DNA of 49,722 nucleotides from Tannerella forsythia (GTDB taxonomy: Bacteria; Bacteroidota; Bacteroidia; Bacteroidales; Tannerellaceae), in contig NZ_RQYN01000031.1 in NCBI RefSeq assembly GCF_003860135.1, forward strand, positions 1 to 49,722. Reading direction: 5' to 3'. Under the pieces are notes generated by a model. It made no database searches and was not told the origin of the DNA. It worked only from the letters and a program-made list of their open reading frames with translations. Below are positions 20,029 through 27,794 of the stretch, in pieces; position 1 is the stretch's first letter; each line of letters begins with the position of its first letter. Both the position numbers and the translations under genes were made by a program.

Positions 20029-20712
20029 ATGAGAATATTACATATCGAGACATCGACTAAAGTTTGCTCCGTCGCTTTATCCGAAGGAGGGAGCGTTGTT
20101 TTTGAGAAAGCATCGTTCGAAGGGCCCTCGCACGCGTCTTTGGCAGGTCTGTTTGTCGAAGAAGCCGTGTCCGTGGCAAAGGGAACGCTCGATGCCGTGG
20201 CGGTCAGTGCCGGCCCGGGGTCTTACACCGGATTGCGCATCGGGGTTTCGTTGGCCAAAGGATTATGTGTGGGAGCGGGTGTTCCCCTTATCGCCGTGCC
20301 GACGCTTGAACTGCTTGCTTCCGAAGCCATCCGGAAGCACGGAGACGCCGACGGTTTGTATTGTGCCATGATGGACGCCCGACGAATGGAAGTCTATGCA
20401 GCGATTTACGATGCCCGTTTGCATCCCGTGCGGGAAACAATGGCAGAAATCATTACGCCCGAAAGTTACGCTTCATGGCTGGAGACACGACGCGTATGCT
20501 TCTTTGGCGACGGAGCCACGAAATGTCAGTCCGTTCTCACATCGGAAAATGCTGTTTTTATCGACGAGATCTATCCATTGGCAACTGCGATGGTACCATT
20601 GGCCGAAAAGGCTTTCCTCGAGAAAAGATTTGTCGACACGGCCTATTTCGAACCGCTCTATCTGAAAGAATTTATCGCAACGACCCCTAAGAACAAAGTA
20701 CTTGGAAAATAA
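20029..20712 (+). CDS. tsaB: tRNA threonylcarbamoyladenosine factor TsaB
   Basis: TsaB (YeaZ) is an ASKHA-fold partner that works with TsaD and TsaE to put the t6A37 modification on ANN-decoding tRNAs. The product is 227 residues from the ATG at 20029 (MRILHIETSTKVCSVALSEGG). Typical TsaB features are the N-terminal I(E/D)TST phosphate-loop-like start and AVSAGPGSYTGLRIGVSLAKGL at about 60-80, with the diagnostic GPGSYTGLR motif. The frame is open upstream to 19993, but a -7 box covers that ATG and family members start at MRILHIET. Neither TsaD nor TsaE is in the window. The phospholipase gene follows only 5 bases after its stop. Confidence 0.93.
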   Translation: MRILHIETSTKVCSVALSEGGSVVFEKASFEGPSHASLAGLFVEEAVSVAKGTLDAVAVSAGPGSYTGLRIGVSLAKGLCVGAGVPLIAVPTLELLASEAIRKHGDADGLYCAMMDARRMEVYAAIYDARLHPVRETMAEIITPESYASWLETRRVCFFGDGATKCQSVLTSENAVFIDEIYPLATAMVPLAEKAFLEKRFVDTAYFEPLYLKEFIATTPKNKVLGK

Positions 20713-20717
20713 ATCAG

Positions 20718-21608
20718 ATGAAACGTTTCTATTCTTTTATCTTGTTGTTTTTTTGCAGTGGCGCGCTTTACGCGCAGCAGCCTGCGGGAGAAGGCGCATT
20801 AAGTCGTATCGACAGCTTCCGAACGGTCATCCGGGAGAAGATAGAGGCGACACGAACGAATTATAATGCCGACAGCGTGCGCGCGATTATTGAAAATGGC
20901 CCGTATTTCGGAGTGTTTCGGGATAATTATTTTATCGGCGGTATCCCTGTCGGTCAAAAGATCAAAGCAGAGAACTCGAATGTGAAATTTCAGATCAGTG
21001 TGATCCAGCGTCTGACAAAAAGTAAATTACCCTTCGATACGTATCTGTTTCTTCAGTTTACGCAAAAAACGGTTTGGAATGTCTTAGAAGAATCTCTGCC
21101 GATGCGTGACCTGAATTTCAATCCGGGGATTGGGCTCGGCCATCTGATCGTCTATCAGAACCGATACATCGGAAAGGCTTTTTTGATGCTCGAACACGAG
21201 TCGAACGGAAAAGATGGAGAGGCGTCGCGTAGCTGGAACAAAGTATCGCTTAGCGGAAGTTTAATGGTCAGTCCGCATGTGGAATTGCAACTCAAAGCCT
21301 GGATACCGATTATCGACGGGGAGAACAACCGAGATATTCTCCGATACAATGGTCTGGGACATTTCGGGCTCAGTTACCGCACGAGTAACCGGCGGATTCA
21401 AGCCGGAATGCTGGCTACGTGGCGGCACAAATCTTTTAGCTTCAATACGCAATGGGAGCTTAGCTATAAACTCCATAAGAACGAAAACCAATATTTGTTC
21501 CTCCAGTATTATAACGGATACGGTGAGAATCTGTTGGATTACGATAAATTCAAGAGTGTGGTTCGTGTCGGCATGGTCATCAAGCCGCGAGACTTTAGCA
21601 TTTTCTGA
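20718..21608 (+). CDS. pldA: Outer-membrane phospholipase A1
   Basis: Hydrolyses acyl chains of phospholipids that reach the outer leaflet of the outer membrane; a 12-strand beta-barrel enzyme active as a calcium-bound dimer (family knowledge). The 296-residue protein has a signal peptide ending at LYAQ (residues 1-19). The PldA fingerprints are YFIGGIPVGQ, KFQISVIQRL, LFLQFTQKTVWN and the active-site block HESNG...SRSWN. His160, Ser162 and Asn174 match the E. coli His142/Ser144/Asn156 triad in spacing. A final NGYGENLLDY strand is also typical. It starts 5 bases after tsaB, so both are probably on one transcript, ending at the hairpin at 21659. Confidence 0.92.
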   Translation: MKRFYSFILLFFCSGALYAQQPAGEGALSRIDSFRTVIREKIEATRTNYNADSVRAIIENGPYFGVFRDNYFIGGIPVGQKIKAENSNVKFQISVIQRLTKSKLPFDTYLFLQFTQKTVWNVLEESLPMRDLNFNPGIGLGHLIVYQNRYIGKAFLMLEHESNGKDGEASRSWNKVSLSGSLMVSPHVELQLKAWIPIIDGENNRDILRYNGLGHFGLSYRTSNRRIQAGMLATWRHKSFSFNTQWELSYKLHKNENQYLFLQYYNGYGENLLDYDKFKSVVRVGMVIKPRDFSIF

Positions 21609-21658
21609 TATTCTTTCTGCGGATAATCGTTGCTGAAAAAAGGTTTGAATCCGAAAAA

Positions 21659-21690
21659 AAGACGGAAGCCGCCAACGCAGCCTCCGTCTT
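21659..21690. terminator. Bidirectional terminator after pldA
   Basis: AAGACGGA (21659-21666) pairs with TCCGTCTT (21683-21690), with further partial pairing of AGC/GCC inside and an A-run to the left. It lies between convergent genes. Confidence 0.75.
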
Positions 21691-21715
21691 GTTCCGATTT
21701 ATTTCGCGGTATTTC

Positions 21716-22180
21716 TTACATCACTTCCGATGGGATATCGATTGCTTTTATTTCCTCTTTATCGGGAGAGATACCAACAATACGATCGACCACATAACGC
21801 GAGTAGCCCCGCCAAGGAATCGCGCCAAGATACTCGACGTAATGAAGTTCTACCGTCTGGCCTCCCGCGCTCATCAGTTCTTCCGCCACGGCTTTGTCCG
21901 AAACGGAAAATATGAATTCGTTCGATTGGATGCCTCCGTCCGCACTGGGGCGAATACCCGACTGGATCAGTCTGCCCTCATAGGTTTTAAAGACAATACC
22001 CTTGTAAACGACGTAATTCAACCGGCCGGTTTTGATACCTTTGGCAAATGGAAAGTAGTAATAAAACGAACCTCCTGCCAGCAAAACCGCTACGATTACC
22101 AACAACGCGATATTACGTATCTTGCGCCATTTGCGGCGGCGTTGTTCCACTCTTTCTACTTTATCTACCAACGATTCCAT
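21716..22180 (-). CDS. Small single-pass membrane protein
   Basis: Conserved Bacteroidales protein of unknown function, 154 residues. A charged cytoplasmic start (MESLVDKVERVEQRRRKWRKI) leads into one membrane helix at about 22-45, then an extracytoplasmic beta-rich domain with YKGIVFKTYEG, IQSNEFIFSVSDKAVAEEL and LHYVEYLGAIPWRGYSRYVVD. Relatives are sometimes labelled '6-phosphogluconate dehydrogenase' in databases, but nothing in the sequence supports that activity (no Rossmann motif). It starts 10 bases after the stop of the C1 peptidase on the same strand and is probably co-transcribed with it. Confidence 0.65.
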   Translation of the reverse strand: MESLVDKVERVEQRRRKWRKIRNIALLVIVAVLLAGGSFYYYFPFAKGIKTGRLNYVVYKGIVFKTYEGRLIQSGIRPSADGGIQSNEFIFSVSDKAVAEELMSAGGQTVELHYVEYLGAIPWRGYSRYVVDRIVGISPDKEEIKAIDIPSEVM

Positions 22181-22190
22181 ACCTTATGAT

Positions 22191-23396
22191 TTATTTAATG
22201 CCCAGTTTTGATTTGATGGCTTTAGGCAATGCATCTTTATGAAGGACGATGTTCATGGTCTTGTATGCGACAAACGTTTCCGATGCATACCAAAGTCCTT
22301 TGTACTTGCTCTCCGTACCCCACGAATTTTTTACCATGTAGAACTTTTTGCCCGTTTGGTCTTTCGCGATACCGTAAATCAACATACCGTGATCGTCGGT
22401 TGTCTGATAATTGTCGTAAGCCTGTTGGCGAAGCTCCTGCGTTACTTCGATTTCTTTGCAGGGCTTTTCCACCATTTTTCTGATTTCGGCCTCTTTCTCT
22501 GTTCTGCTCAGCCCGACCCAGCGTGCCTGATCCGAACCGGACGATTCCAAGGCTTCGATATCGGCGGCTACGGCAATCCCGTTGCGGGTAAAGCCTCTTT
22601 CGCTTACGTCCGATCCCCATGCAATCGCATAACCGTTATTAATCGCATGATCGAATACTTCCATCAGTTCATGGATCGGGAGGTTATAACTCTGTGCCCA
22701 ACGCCAGTTGTCTTCGATTTCGAGCGGGAACTGTGAATAAAACGGATGATGCGTATAAGACGTCAACGAAACGTAATCATCGAAGTTCAAACCTAACGAC
22801 TCGCCGAAGCTTTTGGGGGTATATTGCTTGCCCTGATACGTAAAGGTCTCGGGGAGTTTGCCCAGATACGTGTCGATGACGCCATCGAAGCCTTTTTTCC
22901 ATGCCGTCGACAGTTTTTTGTCGGGATTCTTGATGACCGCATTCACATAAGCCGTAGCTATTTCGGACAATTCTCCGTGCACATGAGTGTTTTCGCCATA
23001 TTCCAAACCCTTGTAAAGGTCGGCCGGCACAGCGCCGTAATGTTTGAATACATAAATTACATCGGCAAATGAACCTCCCTGTGCAAAGTTCAACTTACCG
23101 TGTAACCGTACGAATTTATCGGCCTTATCTTTGTACGAATGGTTGGCGATGAACATCTCCGAAAGGTTATATTCGCCTTTTCCCGTCCGCAACAGCTCGG
23201 CTTCGATCAGTCCCACGCCCGAGAACGACCAGCATGTTCCCGTACGATTCTGGTTCTTTACGGGCGTAATCTTCACTTCTTTGACGGTCGTAAACTGATA
23301 GCCGTCTTCCTTTTGCACTTGCTGTTCCTCTTGTGCATACATCGAAGAAAACGATGCGAACATGAGGACACTCAGTGTCATCCATTTTTTCGTCAT
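22191..23396 (-). CDS. Secreted C1-family cysteine peptidase (bleomycin hydrolase-like)
   Basis: Papain-fold peptidase of the aminopeptidase C/bleomycin hydrolase group, exported to the periplasm or beyond. The start at 23396 gives a signal peptide MTKKWMTLSVLMFASFSSMYA; the longer open frame to 23501 would overlap the -7 box and lacks a signal. The 401 residues contain the full catalytic set: Gln49 with Cys55 in NQNRTGTCWSFSG, His336 in DDHGMLIYG and Asn357 in VKNSWG. Many oral and gut Bacteroidales have this secreted form alongside cytoplasmic PepC. A role in peptide nutrition is likely. Confidence 0.88.
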   Translation of the reverse strand: MTKKWMTLSVLMFASFSSMYAQEEQQVQKEDGYQFTTVKEVKITPVKNQNRTGTCWSFSGVGLIEAELLRTGKGEYNLSEMFIANHSYKDKADKFVRLHGKLNFAQGGSFADVIYVFKHYGAVPADLYKGLEYGENTHVHGELSEIATAYVNAVIKNPDKKLSTAWKKGFDGVIDTYLGKLPETFTYQGKQYTPKSFGESLGLNFDDYVSLTSYTHHPFYSQFPLEIEDNWRWAQSYNLPIHELMEVFDHAINNGYAIAWGSDVSERGFTRNGIAVAADIEALESSGSDQARWVGLSRTEKEAEIRKMVEKPCKEIEVTQELRQQAYDNYQTTDDHGMLIYGIAKDQTGKKFYMVKNSWGTESKYKGLWYASETFVAYKTMNIVLHKDALPKAIKSKLGIK

Positions 23397-23421
23397 GATA
23401 TGTTTTATTTTGAATAATGCG

Positions 23422-23429
23422 CAAATATA
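23422..23429 (-). promoter_or_regulatory. -7 box of the C1 peptidase
   Basis: Minus-strand TATATTTG, 25 bases upstream of the ATG at 23396. It supports that start over the longer frame. Confidence 0.55.
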
Positions 23430-23507
23430 CGTTTTTCGTTTTATACATGCGATTTTTTCGCTACTTTTGTTGAAAAAAATACGCGAAAAAGATTTAAGCA
23501 AGAAGAG

Positions 23508-24368
23508 ATGAAACTGGAAGGAAGAAGAGAGAGTACGAACGTGGAAGATCGCCGCGGAAAGTCCGGCGGACGTAAGGCTTCGTTAGGAATCGGAGGAATG
23601 ATTATTGTCGGGCTGTTGATGTGGATGATGGGCGGTAATCCGCTCGATGTTTTACAGCAAGTCGGAGGGATGGGGTTTTCGGACGGATCCGAAACGGAAT
23701 ATGTACCGACCGAAGAAGAGCAGAGACTGTTTACCTTCTCAAAAATCATTTTTGCCAGCACCGAAGATGTCTGGACCGATCTCTTCGCGCAACGCGGACT
23801 GACGTATAAAAGCCCGCGACTCGTTATTTTTCATTCCAAGACGACATCCGGATGCGGAAATGCGTCATCCGCGACGGGACCATTTTACTGCTCGGCCGAT
23901 CAGACGGTCTATATCGACTTGTCGTTTTTCAGTCAGATGGAAACTCAGCTCAAAGCAGGGGGCGATTTTGCGTATGCTTACGTGATTGCTCACGAAGTAG
24001 GACATCATGTGCAGTATCTGCTTGGTACGCTCGATCAGGTACACCGCCAACAAAGCCGAATGAATCAGGTGGAGAGAAATCGACTGAACGTACGACTCGA
24101 ATTACAGGCTGATTTCTATGCCGGCGTTTGGGCGAATCACGAAAACAAACGTTTTCAATCCATCGAAGACAAAGATATCGCCGACGGACTGAATGCCGCT
24201 TCGCAAATCGGTGACGACCGCTTGCAAATGGAAGCGCAGGGATACACCGTACCCGATGCGTTCAACCATGGTACTTCCGCGCAACGCATGCGCTGGTTGA
24301 AGAAAGGAATTCAAACAGGTAATCCGGCCGATGGCGATACGTTTGCACCGAATTATTCGGATCTATAA
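23508..24368 (+). CDS. Putative neutral zinc metallopeptidase (YpfJ family)
   Basis: Membrane-anchored metallopeptidase of the YpfJ/zinc_peptidase family (PF04228); its physiological substrate is unknown. The 286 residues open with KLEGRRESTNVEDRRG, the conserved family start, then a membrane helix (about 27-43). After a linker (55-75) comes the catalytic domain with IAHEVGHHVQ, where His162, Glu163 and His166 form HExxH. Downstream, ELQADFYAGVWANH supplies the probable third ligand Glu. The C-terminal HGTSAQRMRWLKKG is also family-typical. It is divergent from the C1 peptidase, and the PfkB kinase follows 29 bases after its stop. Confidence 0.9.
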   Translation: MKLEGRRESTNVEDRRGKSGGRKASLGIGGMIIVGLLMWMMGGNPLDVLQQVGGMGFSDGSETEYVPTEEEQRLFTFSKIIFASTEDVWTDLFAQRGLTYKSPRLVIFHSKTTSGCGNASSATGPFYCSADQTVYIDLSFFSQMETQLKAGGDFAYAYVIAHEVGHHVQYLLGTLDQVHRQQSRMNQVERNRLNVRLELQADFYAGVWANHENKRFQSIEDKDIADGLNAASQIGDDRLQMEAQGYTVPDAFNHGTSAQRMRWLKKGIQTGNPADGDTFAPNYSDL

Positions 24369-24397
24369 AGAACTTTTTTCTCAAACAGATACCTAAG

Positions 24398-25312
24398 ATG
24401 AAACACGAACTTTGCTGCATCGGCCATATCACCCTCGATAAGGTCGTTACTCCCGGAAACACGGTTTATATGCCCGGAGGGACATCTTTCTACGTCTCGC
24501 ACGCACTCAAACGCTTCGACGATCTCGACTATGCGCTGGTTACCGCTGTCGGGGTATCGGAACGAGATGTTACGGACGAACTGACGGTGTTGGGCATCCG
24601 TACAACCGTTCTGCCGAGCCCGTATTCCGTGTATTTTGAAAATATTTACGGTGACAATCCCGACGATCGTACGCAGCGTGTGCTGGCTAAGGCTGCTCCG
24701 TTTACCATAGAGCCGCTGCATGAGGTAGATGCCGAGATTTTTCATCTCGGAGCGTTGCTGGCGGACGATTTTCCCCTCGACACGCTCCGGTATCTGGCGG
24801 GCAAGGGCATGATTTCGGTCGATTCGCAAGGATATTTGCGTGAAGTACGCGATACGCACGTGCACGCTATCGATTGGACGGACAAACACGAAGCATTTCG
24901 ATCGATTCACTTCCTTAAAGCCAACGAGCAGGAGATGGAAGTGCTGACGGGTTACAAAGACGCTTCTCGTGCGGCAAAAAAGCTCTATGAATGGGGAATA
25001 AAAGAAGTGCTGCTCACTTTCGGAAGCATGGGCTCGCTGATTTACGACGGATGCAAGTTTTATCGCATACCGGCTTATGTTCCTCGCAAAGTGGTCGATC
25101 CGACCGGCTGCGGCGATACCTATATGGCCGGATACCTTTACCGACGAGCGAAAGGAGCGACCATCGACGAGGCGGGAAACTTCGCAGCGGCCCTCTCGAC
25201 CTTAAAAATCGAACGCTCCGGGCCGGTAGACGCAAGCATGGAAGATGTGAACCGGGTGATGCGTGAAAATGCGACCTCCATGCCGAATATCGACGGAAGC
25301 ATTCATCCATGA
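24398..25312 (+). CDS. PfkB-family carbohydrate or nucleoside kinase
   Basis: Transfers phosphate from ATP to a sugar or nucleoside (ribokinase superfamily); the substrate cannot be read from sequence. The 304 residues start with CCIGHITLDKVV and the glycine pair MPGGTSFYVSHALKRF (about residues 27-42), which lies where PfkB proteins bind substrate. The PfkB signature 2 appears as DPTGCGDTYMAGYL around 234-247, with the Asp of GCGD as catalytic base. The preceding LLTFGSMGSLIYDG strand is also typical. It lies 29 bases after the metallopeptidase gene and probably shares its transcript. A small AT-rich hairpin follows. Confidence 0.85.
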   Translation: MKHELCCIGHITLDKVVTPGNTVYMPGGTSFYVSHALKRFDDLDYALVTAVGVSERDVTDELTVLGIRTTVLPSPYSVYFENIYGDNPDDRTQRVLAKAAPFTIEPLHEVDAEIFHLGALLADDFPLDTLRYLAGKGMISVDSQGYLREVRDTHVHAIDWTDKHEAFRSIHFLKANEQEMEVLTGYKDASRAAKKLYEWGIKEVLLTFGSMGSLIYDGCKFYRIPAYVPRKVVDPTGCGDTYMAGYLYRRAKGATIDEAGNFAAALSTLKIERSGPVDASMEDVNRVMRENATSMPNIDGSIHP

Positions 25313-25322
25313 AACTAAAGCG

Positions 25323-25341
25323 AACGAGAAAATATCTCGTT
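25323..25341 (+). terminator. Weak terminator after the PfkB gene
   Basis: AACGAGA (25323-25329) pairs with TCTCGTT (25335-25341) over a 5-base loop, followed soon by TTT and an A-run. The stem is short, so confidence is modest. Confidence 0.4.
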
Positions 25342-25549
25342 TCGTAGTTTAAAAAAGAGGATTAGGAAGACAGATGATCCTGCATGATACCTCTTATGAT
25401 GTCACAAGTTATTTTGTTTTTCAAGACAACGTATCTTTGTCACTGAGTCCGAATAAAAAATAGCAAATGTCTCATCAGGGCTGCCGTTATAGTTTGCCGA
25501 CATTTACTTTGTCCTCCTCTATGTCTTCTCGCGAATGCCCGTAAACACT

Positions 25550-25927
25550 TTAATAGCCTAACATGGCTTCAGGAGAGATGCCTAATACTCTACATAGTAG
25601 TCTTGCTATCTTTAGGGAGGGCTCTGAACGTCCGGAGATGTAATCATTCACTCTTGATGGACTAACTCCAATTTCTCCGGCTAGTTGCTTTTGCGTCATA
25701 CCTTTTTCTTGAAGCCCAAACTCAATCAAGTCCGAAACCGTTGGTTTGTCGATAGGATAATGTTCTTCCTCGTAAGAGATAATTATATCAGAAAAAATAG
25801 TTAGTAAGACGGCATTGCTGTCAGTTACAGGTACACTGTCATCTACGAGAGGTAAAAGTTCTTCAACTTTTGCTAATGCGACCTCGTACTGCTGTTTTGT
25901 TATTTTGCTCATGTCCTTTTTCTCCAT
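25550..25927 (-). CDS. higA: HigA-type antitoxin
   Basis: Antitoxin and autorepressor of a type II toxin-antitoxin pair. The ATG at 25927 is chosen because it overlaps the toxin stop as TAATG, typical translational coupling; a longer frame to 25942 exists. The product has 125 residues. An N-terminal helical toxin-binding part (about 1-65) holds the conserved EEHYPIDKPTVSDLIEF. The C-terminal helix-turn-helix is KGMTQKQLAGEIGVSPSRVNDYISGRSEPSL, followed by KIARLLCRVLGISPEAML. This Xre-type arrangement with the N-terminal SDLIEF linker is the HigA of HigBA systems. The toxin gene lies immediately upstream, also the usual HigBA order. Confidence 0.88.
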   Translation of the reverse strand: MEKKDMSKITKQQYEVALAKVEELLPLVDDSVPVTDSNAVLLTIFSDIIISYEEEHYPIDKPTVSDLIEFGLQEKGMTQKQLAGEIGVSPSRVNDYISGRSEPSLKIARLLCRVLGISPEAMLGY

Positions 25928-26227
25928 TATATAGTTGAACAATCAATCTTTTCATATTCTTTATGAGTTCCAATCCAGCGTATATAAACATATCCTATGG
26001 TAAACTTAATAACTACGACCAATCGATAACTGTTTCCTCTTATGTTGAATACATAATGTTGGTTACCCACATAGTCGGTAGCAGGAAAATCAACTTTTAT
26101 ATCCGATAGGCTTCTCCAATTAGCCTTTTCGGTTACATCGTACCAGCGCTCCAGAGCTAAACGTGTATCTTCACGGCCTTTCGTTTCATAAAATTCTTTT
26201 ATTTTTTTTATGTGATACGATTCTCAT
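25927..26227 (-). pseudogene. higB: HigB-type toxin, frameshifted in an A8 run
   Basis: HigB is a ribosome-dependent mRNA interferase of the RelE superfamily. From the ATG at 26227 the frame reads MRIVSHKK, then meets a run of eight A (minus strand, opposite T26202-26209) and stops after 14 codons. With one A fewer it would continue IKEFYETKGREDTRLALERW and so on to GNQHYVFNIRGNSYRLVVV, YIRWIGTHKEYEKID and a stop at 25927, 99 residues and a perfect HigB. The conserved HYVFNIRGN..R and THKEY motifs are intact. So the gene is broken by a single base, is restored by slippage, or carries a sequencing error. No in-frame ATG, GTG or TTG exists just after the run. Confidence 0.82.
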
Positions 26228-26246
26228 TCTTATCTTTTTTACGATA

Positions 26247-26254
26247 CAAAGATA
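26247..26254 (-). promoter_or_regulatory. -7 box of higBA
   Basis: Minus-strand TATCTTTG, 19 bases before the higB ATG. The region is AT-rich; no palindromic operator was clearly resolved. Confidence 0.5.
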
Positions 26255-26444
26255 GTACGAAAATTTTCTATAGTAAGATTTTGAAGCGTGAAAGTTTTCG
26301 AAAATAGAATTTCGTTTTTTCCTGTTTATCTTTTCTCTCTTCTGTTGGGAAAGTTATATTAGACAAGAAAAAAGTGATTGTAAAATCTTATATGATGCTG
26401 TGCAAAGTGGAATTTTGTGGCTATTTTGAGAGTGATTTTAAAAA

Positions 26445-26483
26445 AAAGACACCGATCTTTCCATAAAAGGAATCGGTGTCTTT
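26445..26483 (-). terminator. Terminator after tRNA-Pro
   Basis: A perfect 12-bp stem, AAAGACACCGAT (26445-26456) with ATCGGTGTCTTT (26472-26483), around a 15-base loop and followed on the minus strand by a T-run. It lies 11 bases past the tRNA 3' end. Confidence 0.88.
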
Positions 26484-26494
26484 AAATCGTTTTG

Positions 26495-26569
26495 TCGGGG
26501 TGACTGGATTCGAACCAGCGACCACGCGCCCCCCAGACGCGTACTCTAACCGGGCTGAGCTACACCCCG
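26495..26569 (-). tRNA. tRNA-Pro (GGG)
   Basis: On the minus strand CGGGGTG pairs with CACCCCG as the acceptor stem. The D-arm is AGCTCAGCCCGGTTAGAGT and the anticodon loop CTGGGGG gives GGG. The T-arm has GGTTCGAATCC and the discriminator is A. CCA is not encoded. Confidence 0.95.
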
Positions 26570-26587
26570 CAATCGCGTTTTGCGGCG

Positions 26588-26595
26588 CAAAGGTA
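26588..26595 (-). promoter_or_regulatory. -7 box of tRNA-Pro
   Basis: Minus-strand TACCTTTG about 18 bases before the tRNA. An ATTG, one base off TTTG, lies 20 bases further upstream as a possible -33. Confidence 0.55.
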
Positions 26596-26659
26596 TAAAA
26601 TTAATTGAGAACGGACAATGCTCGGCCGATATTTTTCTCGTCAAGTTAAAAATATACCG

Positions 26660-26667
26660 TACTTTTG
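26660..26667 (+). promoter_or_regulatory. -7 box of the UXS gene
   Basis: TACTTTTG, 31 bases before the ATG at 26699. It lies inside the longer open frame that begins at 26618, arguing against that earlier start. Confidence 0.55.
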
Positions 26668-26698
26668 CAGGCATAAAACAGAAGAAAAGACAAAAGAG

Positions 26699-27646
26699 AT
26701 GGAACGAATCTTAGTGACCGGGGGCGCCGGGTTTATCGGTTCGCATTTGTGCGAACGACTGGTAAGAGAAGGTAACGATGTGATTTGCCTCGACAATTAT
26801 TTTACGGGAAACAAGAACAATATCCGCCATCTGCTGGGCAACGACCGTTTCGAGGCCGTGCGGCACGATGTGACTACACCCTATTACGCCGAGGTAGACA
26901 AAGTATACAACCTCGCCTGTCCCGCATCGCCCGTTTATTACCAATATAACCCGATCAAAACGCTGAAAACTTCGATCTACGGCGCACTGAACATGCTCGG
27001 ACTGGCCAAACGCGTGGGAGCGAAGATTCTTCATGCTTCGACGAGCGAAGTATATGGCGACCCGACGGTACATCCTCAGGTCGAATCGTACTGGGGCAAC
27101 GTCAATCCGATCGGTATCCGCTCATGCTACGACGAAGGGAAGCGCGCGGCCGAAACGCTCTGCATGGATTATCACCGGCAGCATGGTATACGTGTCAAAA
27201 TCATCCGTATCTTCAATACGTACGGCCCGCGAATGGATAAAAACGACGGTCGCGTGGTGTCGAACTTCATTGTGCAGGCCTTGACGGGAAAAGACATCAC
27301 GATTTACGGAAGCGGAACGCAAACACGCAGCTTTCAATATATCGATGACCTCGTAGAAGGGATGTTGCGCATGATGAATACGGGCGACGACTTCAACGGC
27401 CCCGTTAATTTAGGCAATCCGGGCGAGTTTTCGATGCTCGAACTGGCGCATGAGGTGATTCGTCTGACCGGATCGAAATCGAAAATTGTCTTTGAGCCCT
27501 TGCCGCAGGACGATCCGAAGCAGCGAAAGCCCGATATTTCGCTCGCGTTCGAGAAATTAGACGGTTGGCAGCCCACCGTCAAGCTCGAAGAGGGATTGAA
27601 GAAGACAATCGCTTACTTCGACGAGTTGTTGAGGAGCGAAAAATAG
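26699..27646 (+). CDS. UDP-glucuronate decarboxylase (UXS)
   Basis: Converts UDP-glucuronic acid to UDP-xylose via a 4-keto intermediate, NAD-dependent, supplying a sugar donor for surface glycans. The 315 residues form an extended short-chain dehydrogenase. The Rossmann loop is [15 protein letters not shown] (about 6-20), the catalytic Ser lies in [11 protein letters not shown], and Tyr/Lys in [13 protein letters not shown]. The strings [21 protein letters not shown] and [20 protein letters not shown] are typical of UXS rather than of 4,6-dehydratases or epimerases. The start fits the -7 box upstream and the usual UXS N-terminus. It is monocistronic, ending before a long hairpin. Confidence 0.92.
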   Translation: MERILVTGGAGFIGSHLCERLVREGNDVICLDNYFTGNKNNIRHLLGNDRFEAVRHDVTTPYYAEVDKVYNLACPASPVYYQYNPIKTLKTSIYGALNMLGLAKRVGAKILHASTSEVYGDPTVHPQVESYWGNVNPIGIRSCYDEGKRAAETLCMDYHRQHGIRVKIIRIFNTYGPRMDKNDGRVVSNFIVQALTGKDITIYGSGTQTRSFQYIDDLVEGMLRMMNTGDDFNGPVNLGNPGEFSMLELAHEVIRLTGSKSKIVFEPLPQDDPKQRKPDISLAFEKLDGWQPTVKLEEGLKKTIAYFDELLRSEK

Positions 27647-27735
27647 ACGCGTCACTGATTTTTCTGTTCTTCGCGGCATCGGAACGACGATCTCGCGAAT
27701 AAAAACGGCCGCGCGTGCCGTTAAAAGAACACTGT

Positions 27736-27776
27736 GGGGGACTGTTTCGACACGCAACTTGTCGAAACGGTCCCCC
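27736..27776. terminator. Strong bidirectional terminator
   Basis: GGGGGACTGTTTCGACA (27736-27752) pairs with TGTCGAAACGGTCCCCC (27760-27776). The stem has 17 pairs with one G-T wobble and the loop 7 bases. It lies between the convergent UXS and beta-barrel genes. Confidence 0.85.
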
Positions 27777-27794
27777 AAGGTTTCGTGAATCGTG

